Positions 25,205-34,237 are shown, counted from the stretch's first letter. The stretch: 64,000 bases of DNA from an uncultured Candidatus Binatia bacterium (GCA_958296235.1 OY282457.1:62001-126000); one strand, 5' to 3'. Made by a program: numbers and translations. Notes: generated from the letters alone by a model not told the origin.

Positions 25205-26281
25205 TCAGACTGATGCTTGCCGAACGATAGTGTCAACCAGCCGGGTATGCTCTGGTGCTCCGATTGCAGGCAGCGAGAGAGATGGCCGGTCGGCAATACA
25301 TTGCCTCAGCCGCTCAACACGCCGCTGCGCTTCGGCCACCCGCTCCTCAGTCAAAACGCCTTGTTGGAGCGCCTGCCGGCACGCCTTCCGAGCGCTGAGC
25401 GCGTGTTCCAGGCTCTGGCAGACCAATAAGAGGTCGGCTCCGGCGCTGAGCGCCTGAACCGCGGCGTCTGCAACCGACGCATGCCGAACAATAGCGCCCA
25501 TCTCCAGATCGTCCGAGACAATGACGCCCTGGAATCCCAACCGCTGCCGGAGCAGATCATTCATAATTATAGGGGAGAGTGAGGCCGGCTGCTGCGGGTC
25601 AAGGGCCGGATACACAACATGGGCGGTCATCAGGAGTTCGATCTCTTGGGCAATAGCGGCTTGAAACGGGAGGAGGTCAACTGCCTCCAGGGTCGCTCTG
25701 TCTCGCTCATCGTAGGGCAGGTCATCGTGCGAATCGATGACAGTCGCCCCGTGCCCAGGAAAGTGCTTGCCGCACGGGAGTACGCCCGCCGCGCGCAGTC
25801 CGGCGGCAAGGGCGCAGCCGAACTCGGCCACACGCTGTGGATCAGAGCCAAACGCGCGGTCGCCAATAACGGTGTTGTCAGGATTGCTATACACGTCAAG
25901 TACCGGCGCAAAGTCAATATCTATCCCCACGCTGCGTAGCTCCTGCCCCAGGGCGACTCCGACGGCATGGGCGAGTTGTAGGGAGCCGGTCTGGCCGATC
26001 CGAAGAGCGGGCGGGAAATGGGTGAATGGCGGTGAGAGACGATGGACCCGCCCGCCCTCAGCGTCGAGCGCAATCAAGGGTGAGCGCTCGGGGGTCAGGG
26101 CGTGTATATCCGCACACAGGGTCTGGAGCGTGTCCGGGTCCGTATAATTCCGCTGAAAGAGGATGATGCCGCCGGGCTGCAAGTCGGCAAGCATCCGACG
26201 GGTCTCGGCATCAAGGGTTGGCTGGGGAATACCAACCATCAGACATTGGCCAATGGCGTCTTGAAAAGACTGGCTGCTCAT
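25205..26281 (-). CDS. nagZ: Beta-N-acetylhexosaminidase (glycoside hydrolase family 3)
   Basis: The start at MSSQSFQDAIGQC (ATG 26281) gives 358 residues. GKHFPGHGATVIDSHDDLP carries the catalytic His/Asp loop of NagZ, and VIVSDDLEMGAI holds the GH3 nucleophile aspartate. LIALDAEGGRVHRL is also diagnostic. It removes N-acetylglucosamine from muropeptides in cell-wall recycling, or from similar sugars. There is no signal peptide at the chosen start, so it should be cytosolic. Confidence 0.92.
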   Translation of the reverse strand: MSSQSFQDAIGQCLMVGIPQPTLDAETRRMLADLQPGGIILFQRNYTDPDTLQTLCADIHALTPERSPLIALDAEGGRVHRLSPPFTHFPPALRIGQTGSLQLAHAVGVALGQELRSVGIDIDFAPVLDVYSNPDNTVIGDRAFGSDPQRVAEFGCALAAGLRAAGVLPCGKHFPGHGATVIDSHDDLPYDERDRATLEAVDLLPFQAAIAQEIELLMTAHVVYPALDPQQPASLSPIIMNDLLRQRLGFQGVIVSDDLEMGAIVRHASVADAAVQALSAGADLLLVCQSLEHALSARKACRQALQQGVLTEERVAEAQRRVERLRQCIADRPSLSLPAIGAPEHTRLVDTIVRQASV

Positions 26282-26378
26282 AACCACGCTTAACCACATT
26301 CTAGCAAGAAGGCTGATATGAGAAAAGAAAAGCCCATAACACCTAGACAATCCTCGGATAAATATGCTATCAGCACGC

Positions 26379-26481
26379 CCATGCTATCGCTTTGCCCCGG
26401 ACGGAAGGCTGGGGAAAGAGCCGCCGGGCGACAAATCGGTCGACCCAAATAGGCTCTGGAGGGGCAAAGAGATAGCTATGG
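26379..26481. other. Long imperfect hairpin in the nagZ-panB gap
   Basis: The 26282-26661 gap holds no convincing gene. CCATGCTATCGCTTTGCCCC (26379-26398) pairs with GGGGCAAAGAGATAGCTATGG (26461-26481) with only one mismatch and one bulge. An inner AGAGCC (26417-26422) pairs with GGCTCT (26452-26457). There is no T-run on either side, so it is not a terminator. It could be a structured RNA or the remnant of a small mobile repeat. Confidence 0.5.
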
Positions 26482-26661
26482 TAGACCGCTTGGATCCAAT
26501 TGTTGTACGGACCGAGACGGACGGCAGAAAAGCTATATGACAGGGAAGGGCGACAGCGTGCGGCTTTGGCAGCAGCCCGCATGACCCCAACCCATTTTCC
26601 CTGTCCCGACGCCCTCCGGCTGTGGTTCGTGGAGAAGATGCAGACTGTAAGGAGGGACGCC

Positions 26662-27480
26662 ATGCAACACACAAAAATTTCGGTTCCTGAACTGCAACGG
26701 CTGAAAGCGTCGGGGCAAAAGATTACGGCCCTGACCGCCTACGACTACCCGTTCGCCCGCATCCTGGACGAATGTGGCATCGACTTTCTCCTGGTTGGCG
26801 ATTCTTTAGGCACGACAGTGCAGGGGGCGGATACGACCCTGCCGGTCACGATGGACGATATGGTCTATCACCTCAGGCTAGTCAATCGAGCCCGCCCGCA
26901 TGCCCTCATTGTGGGGGACATGCCGTTTTTGTCCTACCAGGCTGGTATTTGTGACGCCATTGCCAATGCCGGCCGATTACTCAAGGAAGGCGGGGCCGAG
27001 GCCGTCAAACTGGAAGGGGGGGTCAACATCGCCCGGGTTATCAAGGCCATCGTGAATGTGGATATCCCCGTGATGGGCCATATTGGTCTGACGCCGCAGT
27101 CGGTGCATCGCATGGGCGGCTATAAGGTCCAGGGCAAGAAATCGGGTCGCCAGCCCGGCGCGCGGGAACGGCTCATCGAAGACGCGGAAGCCGTCACCAA
27201 CGCCGGCGCGTTTGCCGTGGTCTTGGAGGGCGTGCCCATTGACCTCGCTGCCGAGATAACGGATATGCTGCCCATTCCCACCATTGGTATCGGTGCCGGC
27301 CCGCACTGTGATGGCCAGATTCTGGTGATGCATGATCTGCTGGGCATGTCCGGTGATTTCACGCCCAAATTCGTCAAACGCTATGCTAATCTGGAGCGTG
27401 TCGTTGCCGACGCGGTAAGCGCCTATATCAGCGAGGTGCGGGAGCAGGCGTTCCCCCAGGATGAGCACTCGTTCCATTAA
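26662..27480 (+). CDS. panB: 3-methyl-2-oxobutanoate hydroxymethyltransferase
   Basis: AAGGAGGG precedes ATG 26662; the protein is 272 residues. ITALTAYDYPFARI, LLVGDSLGTTVQG, VGDMPFLSYQ and VKLEGG form the metal and ketopantoate site of PanB. It makes ketopantoate from 2-ketoisovalerate and 5,10-methylene-THF in pantothenate/CoA synthesis. panC follows directly. Confidence 0.95.
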   Translation: MQHTKISVPELQRLKASGQKITALTAYDYPFARILDECGIDFLLVGDSLGTTVQGADTTLPVTMDDMVYHLRLVNRARPHALIVGDMPFLSYQAGICDAIANAGRLLKEGGAEAVKLEGGVNIARVIKAIVNVDIPVMGHIGLTPQSVHRMGGYKVQGKKSGRQPGARERLIEDAEAVTNAGAFAVVLEGVPIDLAAEITDMLPIPTIGIGAGPHCDGQILVMHDLLGMSGDFTPKFVKRYANLERVVADAVSAYISEVREQAFPQDEHSFH

Positions 27481-27511
27481 AGTGTGCCGCTTACTACCCG
27501 GAAACAGAGTC

Positions 27512-28354
27512 GTGCATATTATTCAGACCGTTCGAGAGATGCAGCGTTGGTCAGAAGATCAACGTCTGGAGCGTAAGACCATAGCCTTTGTCCCCACCAT
27601 GGGATTTCTGCACGAGGGTCATCTCAGTTTGGTACGCGAGGCGAAAAACCGGGGCGATGTGGTTGTGGTCTCCATTTTCGTCAATCCCATGCAATTCAAT
27701 CAGTCGTCCGATTTCGATAAATACCCGCGTAACGAGGCCCAGGACGAACGCGCCCTGAAAGAATTGGGGACCGATGTTTTGTTTATGCCGCGGCCGGCTG
27801 AAATCTATCCCGATGACTATCAGACCGCGGTTGAGGTCGAGAAAGTCAGCCAACCCCTATGTGGCGCCTTTCGTCCCGGTCATTTTCGGGGGGTGACAAC
27901 CGTGGTGGCCAAGCTGTTCAATATGGTCAAGCCGCATTGTGCGTTGTTTGGCGAAAAGGATTTCCAGCAGTGCGTTGTCATTAAACGTATGGTCAGAGAC
28001 CTGAACTTTGACATCGATATCGTTGCTCTGCCGACGGTACGTGAAGCGGATGGCCTGGCCATGAGTTCCCGCAATGCCCGCCTGAGTACGGTTGAACGAG
28101 AGATGAGCCTGTGCGTGTCGCGTGCGCTCGCGGACGCCCAGGAGTTGGTCTCCGGCGGGCAAACCTCCTCGGCCGTTATTCTTCAGACCGTGCAGCAGAT
28201 GCTAACCCAAAACGCCGCGGTGCGGGTCGAGTACGCCTCCCTGTGCCAGCCTGAAACGCTCGAAGAAGTGGAGCAGATATCCGGTCCTACCTTGTTGGCC
28301 ATCGCGGTCTGGGTTGGCGAGGTTCGGCTGATTGATAACTGCATGTTACCTTAG
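27512..28354 (+). CDS. panC: Pantoate-beta-alanine ligase
   Basis: The GTG at 27512 (VHIIQTVREMQRWS) gives 280 residues and matches the family's usual N-terminus better than an ATG at 27461, which would overlap panB. VPTMGFLHEGHLSLV has the HxGH nucleotide motif, NPMQFN and GEKDFQQ the substrate sites, and SSRN the KMSKS-like loop. It joins pantoate and beta-alanine with ATP. Confidence 0.94.
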   Translation: MHIIQTVREMQRWSEDQRLERKTIAFVPTMGFLHEGHLSLVREAKNRGDVVVVSIFVNPMQFNQSSDFDKYPRNEAQDERALKELGTDVLFMPRPAEIYPDDYQTAVEVEKVSQPLCGAFRPGHFRGVTTVVAKLFNMVKPHCALFGEKDFQQCVVIKRMVRDLNFDIDIVALPTVREADGLAMSSRNARLSTVEREMSLCVSRALADAQELVSGGQTSSAVILQTVQQMLTQNAAVRVEYASLCQPETLEEVEQISGPTLLAIAVWVGEVRLIDNCMLP

Positions 28355-28369
28355 TCGCAGAGTTCGCGT

Positions 28370-28840
28370 ATGGCCAAAGAGAAATCCACCGAGAGAGCGA
28401 TCTGCGTCAACCGCAAAGCGCGGCACGACTATATCATTAACGAAACCCTCGAAGCCGGGATTGTGCTGAACGGCGGCGAGGTCAAATCGCTCCGGGACGG
28501 TCGGGCCAACCTCAAAGACAGCTATGGCCGGATCGACAAGGGCGAGGCGTTCTTATTGAACGCGCATATCAGCGACTACAAACCGGCCCATTATTTCAAC
28601 GGCGACCCCAACCGCAGGCGTAAGCTCCTCCTGCATAAAAGAGAAATCATGCGTCTGATGGGCAAAACAAAGGAGCAGGGATTGACCCTGGTTCCTCTGC
28701 GGCTGTACTTTAAGGAAGGTCGGGTCAAGGTTGAGTTGGCTTTGGCCAAGGGCAAACGGACGTATGACAAGCGCGCTGCCATTCGCGAACGCGAGATGAA
28801 GCGCGATATTCAGCGCGCCATGTATAGACGGACAGGCTAG
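28370..28840 (+). CDS. smpB: SsrA-binding protein SmpB
   Basis: The protein has 156 residues. RKARHDYIINETLEAGIVLNGGEVKSLRDG is the conserved beta-barrel core, and LYFKEGRVKVELALAKGKRTYDKRAAIRERE is the C-terminal strand and basic tail. SmpB brings tmRNA to stalled ribosomes. The tmRNA gene begins 55 bases downstream, so RNA and partner are linked. Confidence 0.96.
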   Translation: MAKEKSTERAICVNRKARHDYIINETLEAGIVLNGGEVKSLRDGRANLKDSYGRIDKGEAFLLNAHISDYKPAHYFNGDPNRRRKLLLHKREIMRLMGKTKEQGLTLVPLRLYFKEGRVKVELALAKGKRTYDKRAAIREREMKRDIQRAMYRRTG

Positions 28841-28895
28841 GGGGAGTATACTCTCTCTACTTTTCCCTTCTGCGGGGACGAAATAATTCTGATAA

Positions 28896-29247
28896 GGGGG
28901 CGATCTGGTTTCGACGTGGGCTAGAAAGCCAGGGCTGCATGCCGGGGTTCTGTCCCGCCCGTAAAACGGACAGGCTGCAATTTAACTGCAGACGATTCTG
29001 AATACCTTCTTGCTGCCTAGTGCAGCTTGCGTCTTACCGACCCGCGCCCGTAGGGTTGGCTAAGGCGACACAAATCGGGATAGGGCGCGCATCGTGCCGA
29101 AGGGTGCGCGCCCGAAACTTTACTTTGGCTGGTCTGAGGGCATCCTGCTCGTAGGAGGCCCGAGGATGAGATAAAACTACGAGCTACGCATTGTAGATGC
29201 CTTGAGTGGACTACTCTCGGACGCGGGTTCGATTCCCGCCGCCTCCA
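28896..29247 (+). ncRNA. ssrA: tmRNA
   Basis: The 5' GGGGGCG...TGGTTTCGACG and the 3' GCGGG-TTCGATT-CCCGC T arm with CGCCTCC-A make the tRNA-like half; the acceptor arms pair with one G-T. The tag frame starts at GCA 28988 and reads ADDSEYLLAA before TAG at 29018-29020, ending in the -LAA type degradation signal. CCA is not encoded (ATCC follows). Confidence 0.95.
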
Positions 29248-29463
29248 TCCCTTTTGTTATTTTTTCTATTCCTGTCCGTTCCCTGAAAAGCCCTGAAGAC
29301 CCTGTGTTTGCAGGACTTTTTCTTTCCTGAAGGCCCTTCATGTTCCTTCGATCCTCATAAATCTACGGAGACCGGGCACAGCGTGCAATTGCCGCCGCGG
29401 GACGCTTCCACTCTGGACGCGCCGATGTGGCCCGCCGCCATGACGCCTATCTTGCCACGGCTT

Positions 29464-29880
29464 ATGAAACACCCGAGGGGTGAAGAGGTCTTTATTGACA
29501 CGTCCGCCTTCTACGCCGTGCTGGACGCGGCCGATGAGGGGCAGGCTCGGGCGCGCGCGGGGTGGCACGGACTGATCCTCGACGGTAAACCATTGGTGAC
29601 CTCGAATTACGTGTGTGTGGAGACCTGCGCTCTTGTTCAAGCCCGGCTCGGAATGGATGCCGTGCGTGTTTTGTTCGATGATATGCTGCCGATGGTGGCC
29701 GTGGTCATGCTCGATGAGGCACTCCACACGAATGCCATCGCAACCTTGCTCGGAGCCAATAGACGGAACCTGAGCTTGGTGGACTGCACGAGCTTCGCGC
29801 CGATGCGCCACCGCGGCACGGGCACGGCATTTGCCTTTGACCAACATTTTGCCGAACAAGGCTTCCACCTCGTGTCGTAG
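29464..29880 (+). CDS. PIN-domain (VapC-like) ribonuclease
   Basis: The start MKHPRGEEVFIDTSAFYA (ATG 29464) gives 138 residues. EVFIDTSAFYAVLD, VCVETCALVQ and LSLVDCTSF are the PIN motifs with the acidic triad, and GTAFAFDQHFAEQGF ends the fold. PIN proteins are usually toxin RNases. No antitoxin gene is visible upstream; the segment after tmRNA (29248-29463) shows only non-conserved codons. It may be an orphan toxin or a housekeeping PIN protein. Confidence 0.82.
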   Translation: MKHPRGEEVFIDTSAFYAVLDAADEGQARARAGWHGLILDGKPLVTSNYVCVETCALVQARLGMDAVRVLFDDMLPMVAVVMLDEALHTNAIATLLGANRRNLSLVDCTSFAPMRHRGTGTAFAFDQHFAEQGFHLVS

Positions 29881-30015
29881 CCCCTACGGACCCATGCTGA
29901 TCAAGTTGATCGGTGGAGTTGATCTGCGAAGAACAATTAATTCAGCGCTTGACACGACTGACAAATGGTCGGTCTTCCACTGGTAATCTTTGTCATCAAG
30001 TTGTACATTGTACGT

Positions 30016-30282
30016 ATGAAAAGGCTTACCGCCTCCGATGCGAGGAAAAATTGGTTTCGGGTGCTTGACGAAGTCGCTGCGGGGGAAGTTGTTGTCCTGG
30101 AGCGAAAGGGACAGAGACTCGTTTTGCGCAGGGAAGACAAAAAAGTCACGAAATCGAAACAACAGTTTCCTGACTACACACGTCTCCTGCGTGTTCCTGA
30201 TGCTGACCAAGTTGATCAGTGGAGTTGGGATTGGCAAGGGGATAGCCAAGACCTCGTGTCGGTCTCTCGAAAAAAACATTGA
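30016..30282 (+). CDS. Phd/YefM-family antitoxin
   Basis: The start MKRLTASDARKNWFRVLDEV (ATG 30016) gives 88 residues. The N-terminal DNA-binding part with EVVVLERKGQRLVLRR is typical of Phd/YefM, and the polar C-terminal tail (DADQVDQWSWDWQGD) should block the toxin. Its stop overlaps the toxin start (TTGA at 30279-30282). Such pairs repress their own promoter. Confidence 0.85.
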   Translation: MKRLTASDARKNWFRVLDEVAAGEVVVLERKGQRLVLRREDKKVTKSKQQFPDYTRLLRVPDADQVDQWSWDWQGDSQDLVSVSRKKH

Positions 30283-30662
30283 CTATTCTGCTGGATACTC
30301 ATTTCCTGATTTGGCTCGTACTTGGGTCAAGGCGACTCAGGGATTTCCACTGGCTGGATAAATATCGTCCATGGGGCGTTTCTCCAATATCGCTGCTTGA
30401 GGTGCAATATCTGGCTGAGGTAGGCCGAATAGAGATCGAAAATCCAGAATTCACAGAAACCCTGCTGAACGACCCTCGTTTCCTGGTAGATGAGGTTCCA
30501 CTCCTCTCCCTCATTCGCCAGGCTATGCTGATATCATGGACACGCGACCCGTTTGACCGACTATTGTCCGCTCATAGTGCGGCTCGTCGGACTCCTTTCT
30601 GTACCGTCGATCAGATTGTTCTTGAAAACCATTCGCCGGTCGTCAGAGAGTTGTCTGTGTGA
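30279..30662 (+). CDS. PIN-domain VapC-type toxin
   Basis: The TTG at 30279 overlaps the antitoxin stop by four bases. The 127-residue product has LLDTHFLIWLVLGS, SPISLLEVQYLAEVG and TRDPFDRLLSAHSAARR, giving the PIN acidic residues (D, E, D). It should cleave RNA and be held in check by the partner upstream. Confidence 0.87.
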   Translation: MTILLDTHFLIWLVLGSRRLRDFHWLDKYRPWGVSPISLLEVQYLAEVGRIEIENPEFTETLLNDPRFLVDEVPLLSLIRQAMLISWTRDPFDRLLSAHSAARRTPFCTVDQIVLENHSPVVRELSV

Positions 30663-30705
30663 GAGAGCTGTTCACTGTATAAAATTTGGTGCGATTGAGG
30701 ATGAA

Positions 30706-31755
30706 ATGGGTTTACTATTCTTTGATGACAGCAAGCACGATAACCAAGGCTTCTCTCTTGGAGCATTCGTATATACCCAGAGAGACCCAAGTCCATACAT
30801 CAATTCAGCACTTCAAGACTGTGGATTGCGTCCTGGAATTGACGAGTTCAAATCGTCTGGATACATGAGTCGTAGTCCAGCTCAGGAAAAATTAAGGAGG
30901 GAACTGCGTAACATCATTTTCAATCAAGGTTGCCGCCTAGGCGTGGTCGTGGTGCCCTGTTCGTTGGAGCTAGGAGATGAGGCCATGCTCCTTCTTCAAA
31001 AGATGCTCAGTCATCCCAATCTTGACCGTGGGCAGCACGAAGTCTATTTCGACGAAGGTCTCTTCAAAACGGTGGATTGCGGACGGGATACCGCGAGTGC
31101 TCACGGCTTGCCTGAATGGCGCAATCTAAATTTAGAACAGGATTCGAGAAAGACTCCTGGCATTCAACTGGCTGACCTTGCAGCTCATACGTGCGCCGTT
31201 ATGCTTAAGGAATCGCTCGGACTTATCGACAAAACCGTAAAAGCCGGAGACAATTCAGGTTACGATCCTGATCTCGATATCGAAATCGGATTCGAGCTCT
31301 GGGCGAGCGTCCGTTATAATTTCCTCTCTGAGGAGCCACCGCATCCAGATGAATGGGTTGAAGGTGATCTTCAACCTACGGCCAATGTTCTGCCCTACGG
31401 CCTGCACGTTTCCTCCACTTGTAGAGAGAAATTGCGAGAAGCCGCGACAGGTCGGTTTGGTACAATGTACCTGGGCTGTGTATTCACTAGAAGAACAGAA
31501 CGATACGACACAAACAAAAAGGGCGCACCGCGGTGCGCCCCTCCAAGTTGCGATGAATGTGTGTGTCTTTTACTCCAACACCTCAGCAATCACGAGTTCG
31601 GTGATCTTCTCTTCATTATAGCCCAGAATATTCTCCAACACGTTCTGGTTCTCACGTCCCAGCGTCGGGGCTGCCGGGTTGATCTGGGCCGGGGTGCGGG
31701 AGAATTTGAAGCGGGTGCCCTCGACCGTGGTCTTGCCAAAGTCGGGGTGCTCTAA
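30706..31755 (+). CDS. DUF3800-like protein, C-terminus uncertain
   Basis: The start MGLLFFDDSKHDNQGF (ATG 30706) gives up to 349 residues. FFDDSKHDNQGFSLGAFVYT and DSRKTPGIQLADLAAHTCAV match the RNase H-like DUF3800 pattern (acidic start and Q-L-A-D). The frame does not stop at the end of the conserved part but runs through a minus-strand terminator (31521) and 186 bases into the next gene's antisense strand. The genuine C-terminus may lie near residue 270 if a stop was lost. DUF3800 genes are common in mobile and defence regions. Confidence 0.68.
   Translation: MGLLFFDDSKHDNQGFSLGAFVYTQRDPSPYINSALQDCGLRPGIDEFKSSGYMSRSPAQEKLRRELRNIIFNQGCRLGVVVVPCSLELGDEAMLLLQKMLSHPNLDRGQHEVYFDEGLFKTVDCGRDTASAHGLPEWRNLNLEQDSRKTPGIQLADLAAHTCAVMLKESLGLIDKTVKAGDNSGYDPDLDIEIGFELWASVRYNFLSEEPPHPDEWVEGDLQPTANVLPYGLHVSSTCREKLREAATGRFGTMYLGCVFTRRTERYDTNKKGAPRCAPPSCDECVCLLLQHLSNHEFGDLLFIIAQNILQHVLVLTSQRRGCRVDLGRGAGEFEAGALDRGLAKVGVL
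31516..31540 (-). terminator. Intrinsic terminator of the CoA-transferase pair
   Basis: GGGCGCACCGCGGTGCGCCC (31521-31540) is a perfect 20-nt palindrome, followed on the minus strand by five T (31520-31516). It lies 30 bases after the stop of the second CoA-transferase. Confidence 0.8.
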
Positions 31756-32811
31756 ATCAACGAAGTGCTCACGGTGTTGAAGCTGCTTGTCCTCGTACAG
31801 CTCGTTTATGGTTTCCACCGCGCTGGCCGGGACTCTTTTCGCCTGAAGTTGTTCTTCGGCGTCATAAGGACTGAGTTGGCCGCTCCATTCGTTAATTGCC
31901 TTATCGATCTCGTCCTGATGGGCCAGCCGGCCTTTGACGGTGGCAAGACGCTCGTCACTGCCGAGGTCCGGGCGGTTCATGGTCTCGCACAGTGAGCGCC
32001 ACTGGTCGTCAGTTTCCACGCCAATCGCCACCCAGCGATCCTCTCCTGCGGACTGATACACCCCGTGCGGGGCGAAGTTCATGTCCCGGTTGCCCATACG
32101 GGTCTGGGTCCGTCCGTTGACGGTTTGGTCTAAAAGAAACGGCGCCAGAAAATGAAGGGCGGCTTCGGCCTGCGCCAGGTCAATATGCTGGCCTTTGCCA
32201 GTCTGGTGCTTGTGTTCCAATGCCGCCAGCACGGCCGCGGCGTTATACCACGGTGCAATATAGTCGGTGTAGGCGCCGAACGGCCCCGCCGGCTCGCGGT
32301 CGGGCCAGCCGGTGGGATCGAAAAAGCCTGAGACGGCAGCCGCTAAGTTCCCAAACCCGGCGAAGTGAGAATGCGGCCCAGTCTGACCCATTAAGCAGGT
32401 GCTGAGCATGATGATGTCAGGCTTGATTTTTGTGAGTGACTCGTAGTCAAAGCCCCACTCCCGCATGGCTTTGGGAGAAAAGGACTCGGTCACTACGTCT
32501 GCCCACCGCACCAAGTCAAAAATGATGTCGCGCGACTCCGGTTTTGACAGATTCAGGGTCATCGGCAGTTTGCCCGTGTTCATATTATTGAACAAGCCGG
32601 AATTATTCGGGCCGGGCTGCTTGTTTTGAAAGGGCCCGACCATGCGCACCGCGTCAAAGCGTGTGGTCGATTCAACCCGTACAACGGTCGCTCCGTAGTC
32701 GGCCAAAATACGCGTCGAGCCAGGGCCGGCCATAGCCCACATGAAATCGAGCACTTTGACCCCAGCCAGGGCTTGATTGTTTTCACTGCCAGTCTGTTGT
32801 CCCTCTGCCAT
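31570..32811 (-). CDS. CaiB/BaiF CoA-transferase, second of a pair
   Basis: The protein has 413 residues. VKVLDFMWAMAGPGSTRILADYGATVVRVE is the CoA-binding start, and the region normally holding the catalytic aspartate reads GKGQHIDLAQAEAALHF, with Glu in that place. Many CaiB-family members have this Q-A-E-A form. The gene is 26 bases downstream of another of equal length, so a heteromeric transferase like BbsEF or SmtAB is possible. The acid substrate is unknown. Confidence 0.88.
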   Translation of the reverse strand: MAEGQQTGSENNQALAGVKVLDFMWAMAGPGSTRILADYGATVVRVESTTRFDAVRMVGPFQNKQPGPNNSGLFNNMNTGKLPMTLNLSKPESRDIIFDLVRWADVVTESFSPKAMREWGFDYESLTKIKPDIIMLSTCLMGQTGPHSHFAGFGNLAAAVSGFFDPTGWPDREPAGPFGAYTDYIAPWYNAAAVLAALEHKHQTGKGQHIDLAQAEAALHFLAPFLLDQTVNGRTQTRMGNRDMNFAPHGVYQSAGEDRWVAIGVETDDQWRSLCETMNRPDLGSDERLATVKGRLAHQDEIDKAINEWSGQLSPYDAEEQLQAKRVPASAVETINELYEDKQLQHREHFVDLEHPDFGKTTVEGTRFKFSRTPAQINPAAPTLGRENQNVLENILGYNEEKITELVIAEVLE

Positions 32812-32837
32812 AATTACCCCTCCTGATTGAGGCTCGG

Positions 32838-34079
32838 TTAGATTATTCCCTTGTTCTGCAACTCTGCTAACGCTTGGGCATCAAGGCCGAGTTCGCCATA
32901 GACCTCAGCATTGTGCTCGCCAATCTTTGGCGGTCGGCGCTTATAGGCAATCGGCTGCTCGCTGAACTTGGCAAACGGACCGGGATAGGCGAACGCTTTG
33001 CCCATCTCCTCATGGTCAACCGCGGTCCAGTATTGACGCGACTCCAACTGCTCGCTCTCGACGACCTCGTCAATCGTAGTGACCGGGGCGACCAGCAGGC
33101 CACGGTCCAGGGCGTTCTGGAACAGCTCTTCTTTGGTTTTGGTCTTGGTGAAATCTTCAACGATCAGTTTGAGGCGTTCATAGTCTTCAAGCGTTTTCGG
33201 ATCGCCACCAAACAGGAGGCCGCCCATCTCAACCCAGTCCATCTGTTGGACGTCTTTGTCACAAAACCCCTCTTCATATATCCAGTCCATCAGACGCTTG
33301 GTGAAATGGGCAAACGCCGAGCCAAACAGGTAGGCAATCGAAACATGACCGTCTTTCGCTGGCCAGAGCAGGCGGATTTCCAACGGCCCCATTTTTGCCC
33401 CACCGGCCATGCGGCGGGTTTCCGCATCGTTGAGCGGAGCCGAGAGTATGGTCGATTGGGTTGCCTGGGCCGCCGCCTGCTGGGCGGAAATATCAATATG
33501 CTGGCCCTGGTTCGAACGGTGGGATTCGTGCAGGGCAATCAGCGCGGCCGGTGCCGCTGCGGCGCTGGCGTGCAGATAGCCCTGGGGAACGCTCAGGCGG
33601 ACCGGCGGGCGGTCTTCGTCCCCGGTAATGACGAGCGGTCCGCTGCTGGCCAGAATCACCAGGTCGCTGTCCGCATAACTGGCCTTTGGGCCGTCTTGTC
33701 CAAAGGGGGTAATCGAGACATAAATCAACCCTGGATTGTCTGCCGCTAACTCGGCATAGCTCAGGCCGTATTGGGCCAGGGTGCCGGGGTTGTCCGACTC
33801 GATCAGAAATTTTGTGTCGCGCGCCAGGCGTCGAAGAAGGTCCTGGCCTTCGGACCGCGTGATATCGAGCGTGACCCCCCGTTTATTACGGTTATAGGCC
33901 CACCAGTAGAGCGAGAGCTCCGCATCTTCCTGATCCTGATAGAAGGGTCCGAGCTTGCGAGCCGGGGAACCTCCGGGAGGCTCGATTTTAATTACATCAG
34001 CGCCAAGGTCGGCCAGGATTTGGCCACACAGCAATCCGCGTTCTGTTGTCAGGTCAAGAACTCGATAAGGGTTGAGCAT
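32838..34079 (-). CDS. CaiB/BaiF CoA-transferase, first of a pair
   Basis: The protein has 413 residues. YRVLDLTTERGLLCGQILADLGADVIKIEPP and NRNKRGVTLDITRSEGQDLL are family signatures. The usual catalytic aspartate region reads NQGQHIDISAQQAAAQAT, with Gln, so this subunit may not form the acyl-enzyme intermediate. The pair with the following gene could be an active/structural heterodimer. Confidence 0.87.
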   Translation of the reverse strand: MLNPYRVLDLTTERGLLCGQILADLGADVIKIEPPGGSPARKLGPFYQDQEDAELSLYWWAYNRNKRGVTLDITRSEGQDLLRRLARDTKFLIESDNPGTLAQYGLSYAELAADNPGLIYVSITPFGQDGPKASYADSDLVILASSGPLVITGDEDRPPVRLSVPQGYLHASAAAAPAALIALHESHRSNQGQHIDISAQQAAAQATQSTILSAPLNDAETRRMAGGAKMGPLEIRLLWPAKDGHVSIAYLFGSAFAHFTKRLMDWIYEEGFCDKDVQQMDWVEMGGLLFGGDPKTLEDYERLKLIVEDFTKTKTKEELFQNALDRGLLVAPVTTIDEVVESEQLESRQYWTAVDHEEMGKAFAYPGPFAKFSEQPIAYKRRPPKIGEHNAEVYGELGLDAQALAELQNKGII

Positions 34080-34237
34080 TCGGCGACTCCCACACTAGCA
34101 ATGGCAGTGATTTTTTATCCTCCGCATGAGGTCTCCCCCATAGCTCCCTTGGCGAGAACAGGCAAGCCCCGATTTGATGCCGGCCGGATAATTCGGGTGG
34201 GCTCTGCTCAGGCGATATGGTATTGACGGAGTGCATC

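Noticed and set aside
26384-26674. Minus-strand ORF in the nagZ-panB gap
   Set aside because: There is no ribosome site or family, and its sequence is explained by the long hairpin and panB leader.
27461-27511. Upstream ATG for panC
   Set aside because: It overlaps panB and adds 17 residues not seen in the family; GTG 27512 gives the usual N-terminus.
29223-29247. Attachment site at the tmRNA 3' end
   Set aside because: No second copy of the tmRNA end and no integrase gene are visible in the window.
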